A stretch of 64,000 bases of DNA from Falsirhodobacter halotolerans (GCF_022899245.1 NZ_JALJAZ010000001.1:1147501-1211500), one strand, 5' to 3'. Numbered from the stretch's first letter, positions 16,126 through 25,752 are shown. Made by a program: numbers and translations. The notes: generated from the sequence alone by a model not told the origin.

Positions 16126-17240
16126 AGCCCGTTCAGACCATGCCCAACCAAGCCATGCCCAATCAAACCATGATCGAATTCCGCGATGTCCATAAATGGT
16201 ACGGCGATTACCACGCGCTGCGCGGCATTACCGCCTCCATCCGCGCGGGGGAGTTCTTTTCGCTTCTCGGGCCGTCCGGCTGCGGCAAGACGACCCTGCT
16301 GCGCACCATCGCGGGGTTTGAGGGGATATCCGACGGCGTCTTGCTGATCGACGGCAAGGACATGGCAAAGGTGCCGGCGAACAAGCGCCCGACGAACATG
16401 GTGTTTCAAAGCTATGCCATCTTTCCCCACCTGACCGTCGCGCAGAATGTGGGCTTCGGCCTGCGCAAGGCGCGACTGGCCAAGGCGGATCTGGACGCCC
16501 GCGTGGCCGAGGCATTGGAGATGGTGGGCCTGAAGGGCTTTGGTGCGCGCGCCGCCCATGCGCTGTCCGGGGGGCAGCGGCAACGCGTGGCCTTGGCCCG
16601 CGCGTTGATCCTGAAACCCAAGGTGCTGCTTCTGGACGAACCGCTTTCGGCGCTGGACAAGAAGATGCGCGAACAGATGCAGGTGGAACTGATCCGCCTG
16701 CAACGGCAGGTGGGCATCACCTTCATCCTCGTGACCCACGATCAGGAGGAGGCGCTGGTCATGTCTGACCGGATCGCCGTCATGTTCGATGGCGAAATCG
16801 CGCAATTGTCGGATGCCGAAACATTGTATCGCCGGCCCAATTCCCGCCGGGTGGCCGATTTCATCGGCACGATGAATTTCCTGCCCGCCACCATCCTGTC
16901 CGAGGGGGAGGTGGTGGAGATCGAGGCGCCGGGCTTCGGTCGCATGACCGTGCCCGCCAGCCAGATCGCGGGGGCGCCGTCGGATCAGCCCAGCATCGGC
17001 TTTCGCCCCGAAACGCTGACGCTGCTGCATGACGGGCAGACCGGGCCGGGTCGCGAGGTGGCAGGCCGGATCGAGGAGGTCGTCTATTACGGCGACATGA
17101 CCTATTACGACGTGCGGATCGATGGCGCGCAAAAGCCCGTGCGCCTGTCGATGCGCAACACCTTCGGCCGGCCGGTCATGGACCGTGGCCAGCCCGCGCG
17201 CGTGGGGTGGAGCCCGGAGGCGCTCGTCCTGTTCCGCTAA
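16122..17240 (+). CDS. ABC transporter ATP-binding protein, PotA type
   Basis: 372 residues. Walker A GPSGCGKTTLLRTIAG, signature LSGGQRQRVALARAL, Walker B VLLLDEPLSALD, H-loop VTHDQEEA and a C-terminal TOBE regulatory domain (GFRPETLTLL, VVYYGDMTYYDVRI). It starts at GTG, spaced five bases from GGAGGT and overlapping the permease stop. The N terminus contains a small repeat, MPNQAMPNQTM, before the conserved IEFRDVHKWYGDYHALRG; ATG codons inside it are alternative starts. It energises the PotB/PotC-type pair. No periplasmic binding protein gene is in the cluster. Confidence 0.9.
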   Translation: MKPVQTMPNQAMPNQTMIEFRDVHKWYGDYHALRGITASIRAGEFFSLLGPSGCGKTTLLRTIAGFEGISDGVLLIDGKDMAKVPANKRPTNMVFQSYAIFPHLTVAQNVGFGLRKARLAKADLDARVAEALEMVGLKGFGARAAHALSGGQRQRVALARALILKPKVLLLDEPLSALDKKMREQMQVELIRLQRQVGITFILVTHDQEEALVMSDRIAVMFDGEIAQLSDAETLYRRPNSRRVADFIGTMNFLPATILSEGEVVEIEAPGFGRMTVPASQIAGAPSDQPSIGFRPETLTLLHDGQTGPGREVAGRIEEVVYYGDMTYYDVRIDGAQKPVRLSMRNTFGRPVMDRGQPARVGWSPEALVLFR

Positions 17241-17848
17241 CGATCCTGCGGCAACAGCCCCAACCCGCGAAGATAGATGCCGATCCCGGTTTCCAGAAGA
17301 TCATCGGGCGCAAACGGCGCGCGGCGCCCGCCGCGGGTGTAAAGTTCCACCACGCCATGCGCCATGGCCCACATATGCGCCGAAAACATGCTGGCGGGGG
17401 GGCGCTTTTCGGGCGGAAGATGGTCCGACAGGCGTGTGGCGGCGCGCTCGAGAACGTCGGTCGCCTTGCGCGCGGCCAGATCCAGATCGGGATGTTCCTG
17501 AACCGAAATCCCGCTTTCGAACATCGCCTGATAATGGCCGGGATATTTCCGCGCAAAGGCGAGATAGGCGCGGCCCACCGACTCGAACGCCGCCAGCGCG
17601 GTCGGCTTGCCGTCGTCGAACGCAAATTCCATCAACGCGCCGAAAATGTCATAGCCTTGGCGCGCGATCTCCACGATCAGTTCGTCGCGGCCGGTGAAAT
17701 GGCGATAGACGGCGGCGGGGGTGACATCGGCCTTCTTGGCCGCCTCGGACAAGGTGAAGCCCTGCGGCCCCTTTTCCGCGATCAACCCCAGGGCCGCGTC
17801 GACCAGGGCCTGCCGCAGGTTGCCGTGATGATACCCCCGTCTAGTCAC
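17237..17848 (-). CDS. TetR/AcrR-family transcriptional regulator
   Basis: 203 residues. The N-terminal helix-turn-helix is clear: [39 protein letters not shown]. The C-terminal ligand domain is of the WHG-type group ([14 protein letters not shown] near the end). Its start overlaps the ppk2 stop by eight bases, so it is co-transcribed with the polyphosphate kinase. Its stop overlaps the convergent ATPase stop by four bases. The ligand and target are unknown. Confidence 0.88.
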   Translation of the reverse strand: MTRRGYHHGNLRQALVDAALGLIAEKGPQGFTLSEAAKKADVTPAAVYRHFTGRDELIVEIARQGYDIFGALMEFAFDDGKPTALAAFESVGRAYLAFARKYPGHYQAMFESGISVQEHPDLDLAARKATDVLERAATRLSDHLPPEKRPPASMFSAHMWAMAHGVVELYTRGGRRAPFAPDDLLETGIGIYLRGLGLLPQDR

Positions 17849-18704
17849 GAAGCTCCGGCCCCCCGCAGATGGCCGGATCAGGTGCGCCGATCATCGTGGT
17901 GTCCTTGTCGGCATAATCTACCGCCCGCAGCACCGATTGTATCGCCGCAATCCGGGCGCGCCGTTTGTCGTCGGCGCGGATCACCGTCCAAGGTGCGGTG
18001 TCCGTATGGCTGCGGGCCAGGGTTTCATCAATCGCGACCGAGTAATCGTGCCATTTCGCAAGGCCTTCCACATCGATCCGGCTCAGCTTCCATTGCTTCA
18101 GCGGATCATCCTCACGCGCGAGAAACCGGCGAAGCTGTTCGGCGCGGCCGACTTCCAGCCACAGTTTGACTAGGGTGATCCCGTCCTCCACCAGCATCCG
18201 TTCGAAATCGGGCACCTGATGAAAGAACCGCTCCCGCTCGATGTCGGTGCAGAAGCCGAACACTTTCTCCACCACGCCGCGATTGTACCAACTGCGGTCG
18301 AACAGCGCCATTTCGCCCGCGGCGGGCAGGCGGCCAATGTAGCGTTGAAAATACCACTCCCCCGCCTCGCGATCCGTGGGGGTGGAGAGGGCGACCACGC
18401 TGGCGACGCGCGGGTTCAGATTGTCACGCATCGTGTCGATTGCGCCGCCCTTGCCGGCGGCGTCGCGCCCCTCGAACAGAACGACCACGCGCTTGCCCGT
18501 GGCCTTCACATCCGCCGCCATGCGCACCAGCTGACGTTGCAGCGGCTCCATGATCCGGGAGTAATCCTTTTTCGACATGACCGCATCATAGGGATAGCCG
18601 GGCGAGAGGATGTCGTGCTTGTCCCCCTTCAGCACCGCATGGCGCAGATCCGTGTCACAGGCGTGAAGATAGCGCGTGATCGCTCCCTGAAAGGGGTGGG
18701 GCAT
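17841..18704 (-). CDS. ppk2: Polyphosphate kinase 2
   Basis: 287 residues, a one-domain (class I) PPK2. Walker [17 protein letters not shown], the lid region [12 protein letters not shown] and Walker B-like [17 protein letters not shown] are intact. It transfers phosphate between polyphosphate and nucleoside diphosphates, so it can make GTP or ATP from polyphosphate. It starts at ATG 18704 with TCAGGAGG-like sequence upstream (GGCAGGAGG on the coding strand). It is followed by the overlapping tetR gene. Confidence 0.93.
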   Translation of the reverse strand: MPHPFQGAITRYLHACDTDLRHAVLKGDKHDILSPGYPYDAVMSKKDYSRIMEPLQRQLVRMAADVKATGKRVVVLFEGRDAAGKGGAIDTMRDNLNPRVASVVALSTPTDREAGEWYFQRYIGRLPAAGEMALFDRSWYNRGVVEKVFGFCTDIERERFFHQVPDFERMLVEDGITLVKLWLEVGRAEQLRRFLAREDDPLKQWKLSRIDVEGLAKWHDYSVAIDETLARSHTDTAPWTVIRADDKRRARIAAIQSVLRAVDYADKDTTMIGAPDPAICGGPELRD

Positions 18705-18752
18705 CAGAACCTCCTGCCGTTTCGGCTCAGTATCGCCGCCATGCGGCGGGCG

Positions 18753-19700
18753 TCAATCGGAACGGGCGGCGGCGCGGTCGATGGCAGCGATCACGGCGTC
18801 CTGCGCGACATGGTGCCCCATATGCCCGATGCCGGGCAAAGAGGTCAGATGCACATTGGGCAGGTTCTGCGCCATCGGCACTGCCTGCACCTTGTAGGAG
18901 ACGACGGGATCGTCCACGCCATGCACCATCTCGATCGGCAAGGTCAGATCCTGATATTTCGGGGCCATCAGGTAAAGGTGCGGCTTCAACCGTTTCAGTT
19001 GCCGCAGGTTGTTGCGCAGCGTGTCGGGCCGGATCGCCAGCGCTGCCCCAATTTCGTTTGCATAGCCGACGGGCGGCGTCTGCGGCTTGAACAGGTCCGT
19101 CACGATGCGATCAAGCGCCCAGTCAGGCAGAAAGGCCGAGGCCAGCGGCTCCAGCGTGGCTTCGCCCACGGGGGTCGCGGCGGCGGTATAAAGATCGCTC
19201 AGCCCCCCCTCCCACGGCAGAACGGCGGCCGAAAGCAGCACCACGGCCCGCGTCTCCGGCGCTTCCAGCGCCCAAGCCATTGCCACGGCACCACCGTAAC
19301 TGTGGCCCAGCACGATGGGATGGGTGACGCCCAACTGCTGCGAGGCCGCCCGCAGATAATCGGCCTGGATCAGCGGGCTGTTGAACGTGGCGTCGGGGGC
19401 CGTCGAATACCCCAGGCCCGGCCGGTCGAAGCGGATGACACGGTAACGATCCGACAGCCGCGCCGCCAGCGCGGCCATGTCGCGCGTATTGCCGCTGGCC
19501 CCATGAATCAGAATCAGGTCCGGGCCCTGGCCCGACACCTCGGCATGGATAACCGCCCGGCCCACCTGAAGGAATTGCCCTTGCGGCGGAAACCGGGCGT
19601 CGATCCGGTCCGCGCGGGCATTGGCAAGCGGGCCGCAGGCGGCCAGCAGGCTAAGCGCCGATATCGCGCAGATCGTAAGGCGTCGACTGATAGATCTCAT
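18753..19700 (-). CDS. Alpha/beta hydrolase lipoprotein
   Basis: 315 residues. [23 protein letters not shown] is a lipoprotein signal with lipobox LAAC, so the enzyme is probably anchored on the periplasmic side. The fold shows the oxyanion strand [14 protein letters not shown], the nucleophile elbow [14 protein letters not shown] (Ser) and the late His in [11 protein letters not shown]. The substrate is unknown; it resembles general esterase or haloperoxidase-like hydrolases. The signal peptide fixes the start, which lies 50 bases inside the end of metA, an unusually long overlap. Confidence 0.85.
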   Translation of the reverse strand: MRSISRRLTICAISALSLLAACGPLANARADRIDARFPPQGQFLQVGRAVIHAEVSGQGPDLILIHGASGNTRDMAALAARLSDRYRVIRFDRPGLGYSTAPDATFNSPLIQADYLRAASQQLGVTHPIVLGHSYGGAVAMAWALEAPETRAVVLLSAAVLPWEGGLSDLYTAAATPVGEATLEPLASAFLPDWALDRIVTDLFKPQTPPVGYANEIGAALAIRPDTLRNNLRQLKRLKPHLYLMAPKYQDLTLPIEMVHGVDDPVVSYKVQAVPMAQNLPNVHLTSLPGIGHMGHHVAQDAVIAAIDRAAARSD

Positions 19701-20568
19701 TGATCCAGTTGCCATAAAGAAGGTGGGCATGACTGCGCCAACGGTTGCGCGGCGGGCGGGACGGGTCGTCCTTGGGATAATAGTTCGTGGGCACCGCAAT
19801 GGGAGTGCCGGAGGCCACATCGCGGTCGTATTCCTGCTTCAGCGTGTCGCTGTCATATTCGAAATGGTTGAAGATATAGAGCGCGCGATGGGCGGCATCC
19901 TCGATCAGGCAGGGGCCCACATCCTCGGACCCCAGAAGGGTGGTCAGGCCTGGGGTCGCGGCGATGTCGCCGCCGTTCATCTCGGTCCAACGGCTGACGG
20001 GGATGACGAAGTCATCCGAAAACCCGCGCAGATAGGGGGAGGTGGGGGCAAGATTGTCATGCGTGAAACAGCCGAAGGCCTTGGCGTCCAGCACATCCTT
20101 GCGCACCCCGTGGAAGTGGTGGACCATCGCCATCCCCCCCCAGCAGACGCCGAAGGTCGAATGCACATGGGTCTGCGTCCAGGCAAACACCTCGCGCAAC
20201 TCGTCCCAATAGGTCACCTCCTCGAACGGAAGGTGTTCGACCGGTGCGCCGGTGATGATCAGACCGTCGAACCGTTCCTCCTTCACCTCCTGAAAGGGGC
20301 GGTAGAACGCTTCCATATGCTCGGCCGCCGTGTTCTTCGCCTGATGTTCGGTCATGCGGATCAGGTGGAAATCGATCTGCAACGGGGTTGCGCCGATCAG
20401 GCGGGCGAACTGGTTCTCGGTCTGGATTTTTTTCGGCATCAGGTTCAGCAGCCCGATCCGCAGCGGGCGGATGTCCTGCATCGCGGCGCGCCCCGGCGAC
20501 ATGACCATGACCCCCTCGGACCGGAGGATGTCATAGGCGGGCAGCGTTTCGGGCAGGGTGATGGGCAT
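19651..20568 (-). CDS. metA: Homoserine O-acyltransferase, MetA family (acetyl-CoA type predicted)
   Basis: 305 residues, full length for the MetA fold. It acylates the hydroxyl of homoserine, the first committed step to methionine. Catalytic Cys142 lies in FGVCWGGM and His235 in FNHFEYD, the E. coli positions. Residue 111 is Glu ([10 protein letters not shown]), where succinyl-CoA enzymes have Gly; Glu at this position is linked to acetyl-CoA use, so homoserine O-acetyltransferase is the better name. It follows a P-loop ATPase gene after 25 bases, leaving no room for a SAM riboswitch. Confidence 0.95.
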   Translation of the reverse strand: MPITLPETLPAYDILRSEGVMVMSPGRAAMQDIRPLRIGLLNLMPKKIQTENQFARLIGATPLQIDFHLIRMTEHQAKNTAAEHMEAFYRPFQEVKEERFDGLIITGAPVEHLPFEEVTYWDELREVFAWTQTHVHSTFGVCWGGMAMVHHFHGVRKDVLDAKAFGCFTHDNLAPTSPYLRGFSDDFVIPVSRWTEMNGGDIAATPGLTTLLGSEDVGPCLIEDAAHRALYIFNHFEYDSDTLKQEYDRDVASGTPIAVPTNYYPKDDPSRPPRNRWRSHAHLLYGNWINEIYQSTPYDLRDIGA

Positions 20569-20593
20569 GATCGAACCTTTCGTCGGGGCCTAT

Positions 20594-21463
20594 CTATGCC
20601 CCCGCGCCCCGCTTGGCCAGTGCATCGGCGATCAGATCGGTGAACCCCGCCTCGTCGCGAAGGGCGGACACATCCTCCGCCCGGACGGTGACACCCCATT
20701 TCGCCATCGCGGCATAGCGCGGCTGACGGTGGGCGAGGGCCCGGGCATAGGTCCATCGGATGAAGTCGTCGGGATCGACCTTGCTTTCCGCCACGCCCTT
20801 TTCCGACAGATAGGCGGTCCAGCAGGCGGTCAGGAATTGCGGTTGATAGCACATGGGCTTTGGCGCGCGATCGAAGCGACGGATCAGCTCGTCGGTATGC
20901 GCCTCGCTCCCCTTGATCCAGACCAGCAGCAGATGCGCCGACAATTCCCGCATCACGCGGTCGTCCGGGTCGTCGGGGTTCACCACTTCGCAGATGGAGC
21001 CGCCGGAATCGCAGATGAAGTTGGGATAGCCGTAGATCTCATGCGCGCGGCGGATGAAATGCGTGCTGTCCAGAAGGGCGGATTCCTCGGCCCTCGTGTG
21101 CTGCTCCTGGCGGGTGCGGTATTCGGCGATCGGCAGGCCGCCCTTGGCCGGATCGCCCGGCTTGCCCAGATAGGTGGACAAAGGCGACAGGTTGTCGAAG
21201 GTGATGTTCGACGCGATCGACACCGAATCCGTCATCAGCAGATCGCGCAGGAACGGCACCTTCATCGCCTCGCGCTTGAAGTTGTCGGCGATGTGTTCGC
21301 CCATGTACCGGGTGCCGATGCGGTAATCGATCGAGTAGTGGAACCACGATCCCGTCTGGCGCAGCAGCGTGGAGGCGTGCGTTTTGCCCAAACCCGACAT
21401 GCCGAACAGCAAGACCCGTTTGCCGGCGGCCGCGCGCCATTCGGATGGGGTGGTATAGATCAT
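20594..21463 (-). CDS. P-loop ATPase, conserved Rhodobacterales protein of unknown role
   Basis: 289 residues. The N terminus has a Walker A LLFGMSGLGKTHAST, after which the sequence is unlike kinases or AAA proteins that I recognise. ICDSGGSICEVV and LLLVWIKGSEAHTDELIRRF suggest a nucleotide-dependent switch or kinase-like fold. No signal peptide or helices. It lies directly between a DMT transporter gene (4 bases away) and metA, on the same strand, so it may be co-transcribed with methionine synthesis. The function is not known. Confidence 0.75.
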   Translation of the reverse strand: MIYTTPSEWRAAAGKRVLLFGMSGLGKTHASTLLRQTGSWFHYSIDYRIGTRYMGEHIADNFKREAMKVPFLRDLLMTDSVSIASNITFDNLSPLSTYLGKPGDPAKGGLPIAEYRTRQEQHTRAEESALLDSTHFIRRAHEIYGYPNFICDSGGSICEVVNPDDPDDRVMRELSAHLLLVWIKGSEAHTDELIRRFDRAPKPMCYQPQFLTACWTAYLSEKGVAESKVDPDDFIRWTYARALAHRQPRYAAMAKWGVTVRAEDVSALRDEAGFTDLIADALAKRGAGA

Positions 21464-21467
21464 CGCG

Positions 21468-22388
21468 TCATCCTTTGCCGGGTCTGCGCAGGGGTATACG
21501 GGAAAGAATGCGCCCGTCCAGTATCAGAAGCCCGATCGCGATCCCCGCGAACCCCGCAAAGGCGCGCGCGGGCAGGGCCTCCTCCAGCACAAGCGCGCCC
21601 AGCAGAACGGCCAGGGGTGCGACCAGCAGGGTCACGAGGCTGGTGTTTCCCGCCCCCGCCGTCGCCAGAAGCTTGTAATACACAAGATACGCCACCGCCG
21701 TCGCCATGACCGCCAGATAAAGAATCGCCAGCCCCGACGTGGCTCCGGGCATCGGCGGTCCTCCTTCGGTGATCAGCGCCACGGCGCCCCCCACAACCGC
21801 CGACCCGCCCAGCATCCCCGCGGCCAGTATTTGCGGCGCGACCCCGCGCCCGATCACCCGCCCAAGCGATCCGGCAATGGCATAGGAGATGGATGACCCG
21901 ATCAACGCAAGTTGCCCGAACGATGTCGGATCCAGGCTGTGCAGCAAGGACGGCCCGATGACCGTGATCACCCCCGCAAACCCGACGGCCACTCCGATCA
22001 GGCGGCGGGGGGTCAGGCGTTCGTCGGCGAAGGCGATGGCGGCGACCACCACCCCGAACAGGGCGGTGGAGGCGTTGAGGATGGACGCCAATCCGCTTGG
22101 CACCGTGATCTGCGCCCAGGTGATCAGCGAAAAGGGAATGATGTTGCCAAGAACGCCCAAGGCCAGACAGGAGAGCAGGAACCGCCCGCTCCACGGCACC
22201 GGCATCCGGCGCAGGGCGACATAGGCCGCAAGGATGACGAAGGCGCCAAGGCAACGATAGGCGACGACCCAATGCGGCCCGATATCGTTCAGCGCCAGAC
22301 GGATCGTCAGAAACGACCCGCCCCAAAGGACGGCCACACCCAGAAGCTGGGCCCATGCAAGGCCCGATAACGACCGCTGCGCAATCAT
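21468..22388 (-). CDS. DMT-superfamily (EamA) transporter
   Basis: 306 residues with ten membrane helices in two EamA repeats; LWGGSFLTIRLALNDIGP is the typical first helix and GIAIGLLILDGRIL the last. The family exports amino acids, metabolites or drugs, and the substrate cannot be read from sequence. It lies seven bases after a small membrane protein gene and four bases before the P-loop ATPase, in a run leading to metA. Confidence 0.88.
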   Translation of the reverse strand: MIAQRSLSGLAWAQLLGVAVLWGGSFLTIRLALNDIGPHWVVAYRCLGAFVILAAYVALRRMPVPWSGRFLLSCLALGVLGNIIPFSLITWAQITVPSGLASILNASTALFGVVVAAIAFADERLTPRRLIGVAVGFAGVITVIGPSLLHSLDPTSFGQLALIGSSISYAIAGSLGRVIGRGVAPQILAAGMLGGSAVVGGAVALITEGGPPMPGATSGLAILYLAVMATAVAYLVYYKLLATAGAGNTSLVTLLVAPLAVLLGALVLEEALPARAFAGFAGIAIGLLILDGRILSRIPLRRPGKG

Positions 22389-22395
22389 GAAAGGA

Positions 22396-22641
22396 TCAGA
22401 TCACCGTTTGCATCCAGTGGGTCACGACCTTTGGTCCGGGCAATCCGCCCAAGGCCAGATCAAGCGCCGTCAGGCCCGCGGTCGCCAACCACAGCGTTAC
22501 AAGCAGGGTCAGACGGCACGCCTCGTTCCCACTTATGCGGAAGAGGGGGATCGGCATCGGACCCACCCAGACCGCCCCCATCAGAACGGTATATTCGGCC
22601 GTGCCAAGAAACCGCAGGCTGCGGCGCAGGAAACTGATCAT
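22396..22641 (-). CDS. Small membrane protein, hypothetical
   Basis: 81 residues with two hydrophobic segments (EYTVLMGAVWVGPMPIPLF and LTLLVTLWLATAGLTALDLA). It starts at ATG after GGAGAGGGGC. Not recognised. Its tight spacing to the DMT transporter suggests one transcript. Confidence 0.5.
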   Translation of the reverse strand: MISFLRRSLRFLGTAEYTVLMGAVWVGPMPIPLFRISGNEACRLTLLVTLWLATAGLTALDLALGGLPGPKVVTHWMQTVI

Positions 22642-22791
22642 GCCCCTCTCCGTTCGTTCGATGCCGGATGTTCTTTGGCCTTAACATGCAGACCCAGCCT
22701 GGCACCAGTCAAACGGTTGTGTAGGGGGGATTTTCACGGGTCGTTGCGTGGGGGGGCTATCTGAGCTATGCCGCGCAAAACGAAAGGACGC

Positions 22792-22929
22792 ATGATGGGC
22801 AATGATGAGCTTATGGGCCACATCTACTACTATGCCTTCTGGGGCATCGGCATTTTCAGCTGTTTTGCCATCATCGCGTTGGCGTACGTCGTGACCCGCG
22901 CCCTTTTGCAGGCGCGGGACAAGAGCTGA
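22792..22929 (+). CDS. 45-residue single-helix membrane protein
   Basis: MMGNDELMGHIYYYAF leads into a helix of about 23 hydrophobic residues containing GIFSCFAIIALAYVVT and ends ARDKS. AAAGGA stands five bases before the ATG. It ends four bases before the convergent exported-protein gene. The size, ribosome site and clean helix support a real microprotein; no family is recognised. Confidence 0.6.
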   Translation: MMGNDELMGHIYYYAFWGIGIFSCFAIIALAYVVTRALLQARDKS

Positions 22930-22933
22930 GGCA

Positions 22934-23332
22934 TCAGTTCGCGGCGGGAACCTGGGCGGCCGCCTGGGTCACCAGCTCGGCCATTTGCTGGCACAGCGCT
23001 TCCTCGGTGGTGGAACGGGCGGTTGCCACTTCGGCCAGCGTCGTTTCCTGCCCCATCGAGGCAACGGTGCCTTCCTTGCCCTTGCCATAGGCTTCAAGCG
23101 CGGGGGCGGTGTCCTCAGGCGTGGGGATCATGGCCAGAAGGCGGTTCTGGGTGTCGATTACCTCATCCGTCACGCCGCCTTCGGTCTGGCAATATTCCAG
23201 AACCCCAAGCTGGTTCTGGGCGGCGGCATAGGCATCCTCCATCGTCATCTGCGGCGCGGCGGCGTCCTGGGCCAGCGCAGTCCCGGCAAGCATCACGAGT
23301 GCGGACGAGGCGGCGAGCATGGTTTTCATCAT
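22934..23332 (-). CDS. Small exported protein, conserved in Rhodobacterales
   Basis: 132 residues. MKTMLAASSALVMLAGTALAQ is a Sec signal peptide with an AQD-type cleavage region. The mature part is helical with two Cys (LEYCQTEGG and EALCQQMAEL), probably a periplasmic disulfide. Similar proteins carry the database label 'pore-forming ESAT-6 family', which I would not trust as a function. It is divergent from nothing close; 120 bases separate it from livM downstream on the same strand. Confidence 0.7.
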   Translation of the reverse strand: MMKTMLAASSALVMLAGTALAQDAAAPQMTMEDAYAAAQNQLGVLEYCQTEGGVTDEVIDTQNRLLAMIPTPEDTAPALEAYGKGKEGTVASMGQETTLAEVATARSTTEEALCQQMAELVTQAAAQVPAAN

Positions 23333-23452
23333 CAGATCCTTTTTCTGGAAACTGACGCGACGCTAGTTTTCATGGCTCCGGGCCACAAGCGGATCGCGTG
23401 GAATGCGCGGCATCTTGCAGAGTGCCGCGCATTCGAGGTGCGAAAAACCGCC

Positions 23453-24742
23453 CTACCGTTCCGGCAGAAGGCCGCGCGGATGGAACCGGAGGACGACCAG
23501 CAGGATCACCCCCATCGTCAACAGACGGATGTGGGCCATGCCGTCGCGCAGGTGGGTCTTAAGCCATCCATCGGCCATCAGGTCGGTGGCGGCGGTCAGA
23601 AGGCCGGTGCCGATCGGCTCCACCATCACCCACAGCCACCAGATCAGGAACCCGCCCAGCATCGCACCCCAGTTATTGCCGGACCCGCCGACAATCACCA
23701 TGACCCAGATGAGGAAGGTGTAGCGGAGCGGCTGATAACTGCTGGGCGTCAGCTGGCTGTCGAGCGTGGTCATCATCGCCCCGGCGATCCCGAGCACCAC
23801 GGCGCCCAGAACGAAGATCTGCAGATGCCGGGCCTTCACGTCCTTGCCCATCGCACCGGCCGCGGCCTCGTTGTCGCGGATAGCGCGCATCATGCGGCCC
23901 CAAGGCGACCGAAGCGCCAGTTCCGCAAGCAGCATGATGGCCGCCAGAACCGCGACGAACAGACCCAGATAGCACAGCTTCACCACGATCGCGGCGGCGG
24001 GTGCGATGTCGAACCCGTATCCCGTCGCCCAATGGATGAAGGCAGGGTTCTGCTGCAAGGCCACCTCATACGGAACGGGGCGGGGCAGGCCGATGACGTT
24101 CTTCACGCCGCGGGCCAGCCACTCCTCATTCCGCATGACCGAGAGAATAATCTCAGCAATGCCAAGGGTCGCGATGGCCAGATAGTCCGACCGCAGGCCA
24201 AGCGCGGTCTTGCCGATGGCCCAGGCCGCCGCCGCCGCCAGCGCCCCGCCGATGGGCCAAGCCAAAAGGACGGGCAGACCCAGACCGCCAAGATTGCCTT
24301 GCAACGTGGGATTGATCGCCTCAACCCCCGCGACGCCGGGATCGAACAGGGCGCGGAACACCACGAATCCGAGGATCAGGATGACCGTCGTGGCCACGCC
24401 CCGCATCCGGCCCGCCAGCCTGCGCCAGGCCAGAACGGCCAGCCCGATCGCCGCCGCCCCCACCAACAGCGCCAGCAGGATGCGCCAGCCCCCCGCCGCC
24501 ATCGCCCCCGCAACCGGCGGGGTGGAGGACAGGACGACCCCCAGCCCCCCCAACGCCACGAAGCCCATCACGCCCACGTTGAAAAGGCCGGCATAGCCCC
24601 ACTGCATGTTCACCCCCATCGCCATGATGGCCGAAACGACCGCCATGTTGAGGATGGTGAGCGAGGTGTTCCAGCTTTGCGTGACGCCGGTGAAGATGAA
24701 CAGCAGCGCCACACCCGAGAACAGAAGAACGCCGCGCATCAT
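23453..24742 (-). CDS. livM: Branched-chain amino acid ABC transporter permease LivM
   Basis: 429 residues with about ten membrane helices. NMQWGYAGLFNVGVMGFVALGG and the EAA-like loop SPWGRMMRAIRDNEAAAGAMG are standard for LivM. With LivH it forms the membrane channel for leucine, isoleucine, valine or related amides. It is the last gene of livJ-G-F-H-M and overlaps livH by four bases. Confidence 0.93.
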   Translation of the reverse strand: MMRGVLLFSGVALLFIFTGVTQSWNTSLTILNMAVVSAIMAMGVNMQWGYAGLFNVGVMGFVALGGLGVVLSSTPPVAGAMAAGGWRILLALLVGAAAIGLAVLAWRRLAGRMRGVATTVILILGFVVFRALFDPGVAGVEAINPTLQGNLGGLGLPVLLAWPIGGALAAAAAWAIGKTALGLRSDYLAIATLGIAEIILSVMRNEEWLARGVKNVIGLPRPVPYEVALQQNPAFIHWATGYGFDIAPAAAIVVKLCYLGLFVAVLAAIMLLAELALRSPWGRMMRAIRDNEAAAGAMGKDVKARHLQIFVLGAVVLGIAGAMMTTLDSQLTPSSYQPLRYTFLIWVMVIVGGSGNNWGAMLGGFLIWWLWVMVEPIGTGLLTAATDLMADGWLKTHLRDGMAHIRLLTMGVILLVVLRFHPRGLLPER

Positions 24743-25752
24743 ACCGATTTTCCTTTGAAGATGCCCGTCGGGCGGAACAGCAGCACAAGGACGAGGATCG
24801 CGAAGCTGACCGCGAATTTGTATTCCGTGGACAGAAGTTGCAGCAGCCCGTCGGGCATCAGCGCCTCGGGCATGAGATATTCCGCCACCTTCTTCCAGGC
24901 ATAGGTCACCCCCACTTCGGTGAAGGCGATGACGAAACCGCCCACCACCGCGCCGATCGGACTGCCAAGGCCGCCCACCACCGCCGCCGCGAAGATCGGC
25001 AGAAGAAGCTGGAAGTAGGTGAAGGCCTTGAAGCTTTTGTCCAGACCATAGAGCACGCCCGCCGTGGTCGCCAGCGCGGCGACGATGATCCAGGTCAGCG
25101 CCACCACCCGTTCGGGATTGATGCCGGACAGGCGGGCCAGATCCTCATTGTCGGAAAAGGCGCGCATGGATTTGCCGGTGCGGGTGCGCGTCAGGAACCA
25201 GAACAGCAGCGCCATGGCGATCCCGGCCACGACCACGGTGATGACCTGCGTGGTGCGGAGCGCCAGCCCTTCGGCCAGCCCGGTCGCATCGCGGAAATCA
25301 CGGGCGTTGATGACGAACCGTTCGCCGTCGGCAAAGGTGATGTCCTCCACCCCGATGATGAAGCGGACGACGCCGTTCATGATGAACATGACACCAAGCG
25401 AGGCCATGGTCAGCACCACCGGCGCCACCCGCCGGCGGCGATAGAAGCGATAGACCGCGCGGTCGGTGCCCAACACGAACAGCGCGGTCGCGATGATCCC
25501 GACGGGCAGGGCCAGCAACGCGGTCGGCAGCGGACCAAGGCTGATCCCGGCCGCCTGCAGGCCGAAGGTCGCCAGGATCGTCGCCATGGTCCCGAAGGCC
25601 ATCGTGTCGCCATGGGCGAAATTTGAAAACCGCAGGATGGAATAGATCAGCGTCACCCCCAACGCTCCAAGCGCCAGTTGCGCGCCATAGGCCGTTGCGG
25701 GAACGATCACGAAATTGGTCAGGGCCACGAGGGCGTTCAGAACATCCATCAC
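24739..25752 (-). CDS. livH: Branched-chain amino acid ABC transporter permease LivH
   Basis: 337 residues with about eight helices. Typical blocks are ALGALGVTLIYSILRFSNFAHGD-like N terminus, GLGSPIGAVVGGFVIAFTEV and the EAA-type loop TGKSMRAFSDNEDLARLSGI. Its start is directly after the livF stop, and its end overlaps livM. Confidence 0.93.
   Translation of the reverse strand: MMDVLNALVALTNFVIVPATAYGAQLALGALGVTLIYSILRFSNFAHGDTMAFGTMATILATFGLQAAGISLGPLPTALLALPVGIIATALFVLGTDRAVYRFYRRRRVAPVVLTMASLGVMFIMNGVVRFIIGVEDITFADGERFVINARDFRDATGLAEGLALRTTQVITVVVAGIAMALLFWFLTRTRTGKSMRAFSDNEDLARLSGINPERVVALTWIIVAALATTAGVLYGLDKSFKAFTYFQLLLPIFAAAVVGGLGSPIGAVVGGFVIAFTEVGVTYAWKKVAEYLMPEALMPDGLLQLLSTEYKFAVSFAILVLVLLFRPTGIFKGKSV

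Noticed and set aside
20569..20593. SAM riboswitch before metA
   Set aside because: Only 25 bases separate metA from the upstream gene, and no pseudoknot pattern is present.
22985..24904. 639-codon plus-strand frame over livM
   Set aside because: Antisense to livM and its neighbour, rich in His, Gln and Arg, without a ribosome site.
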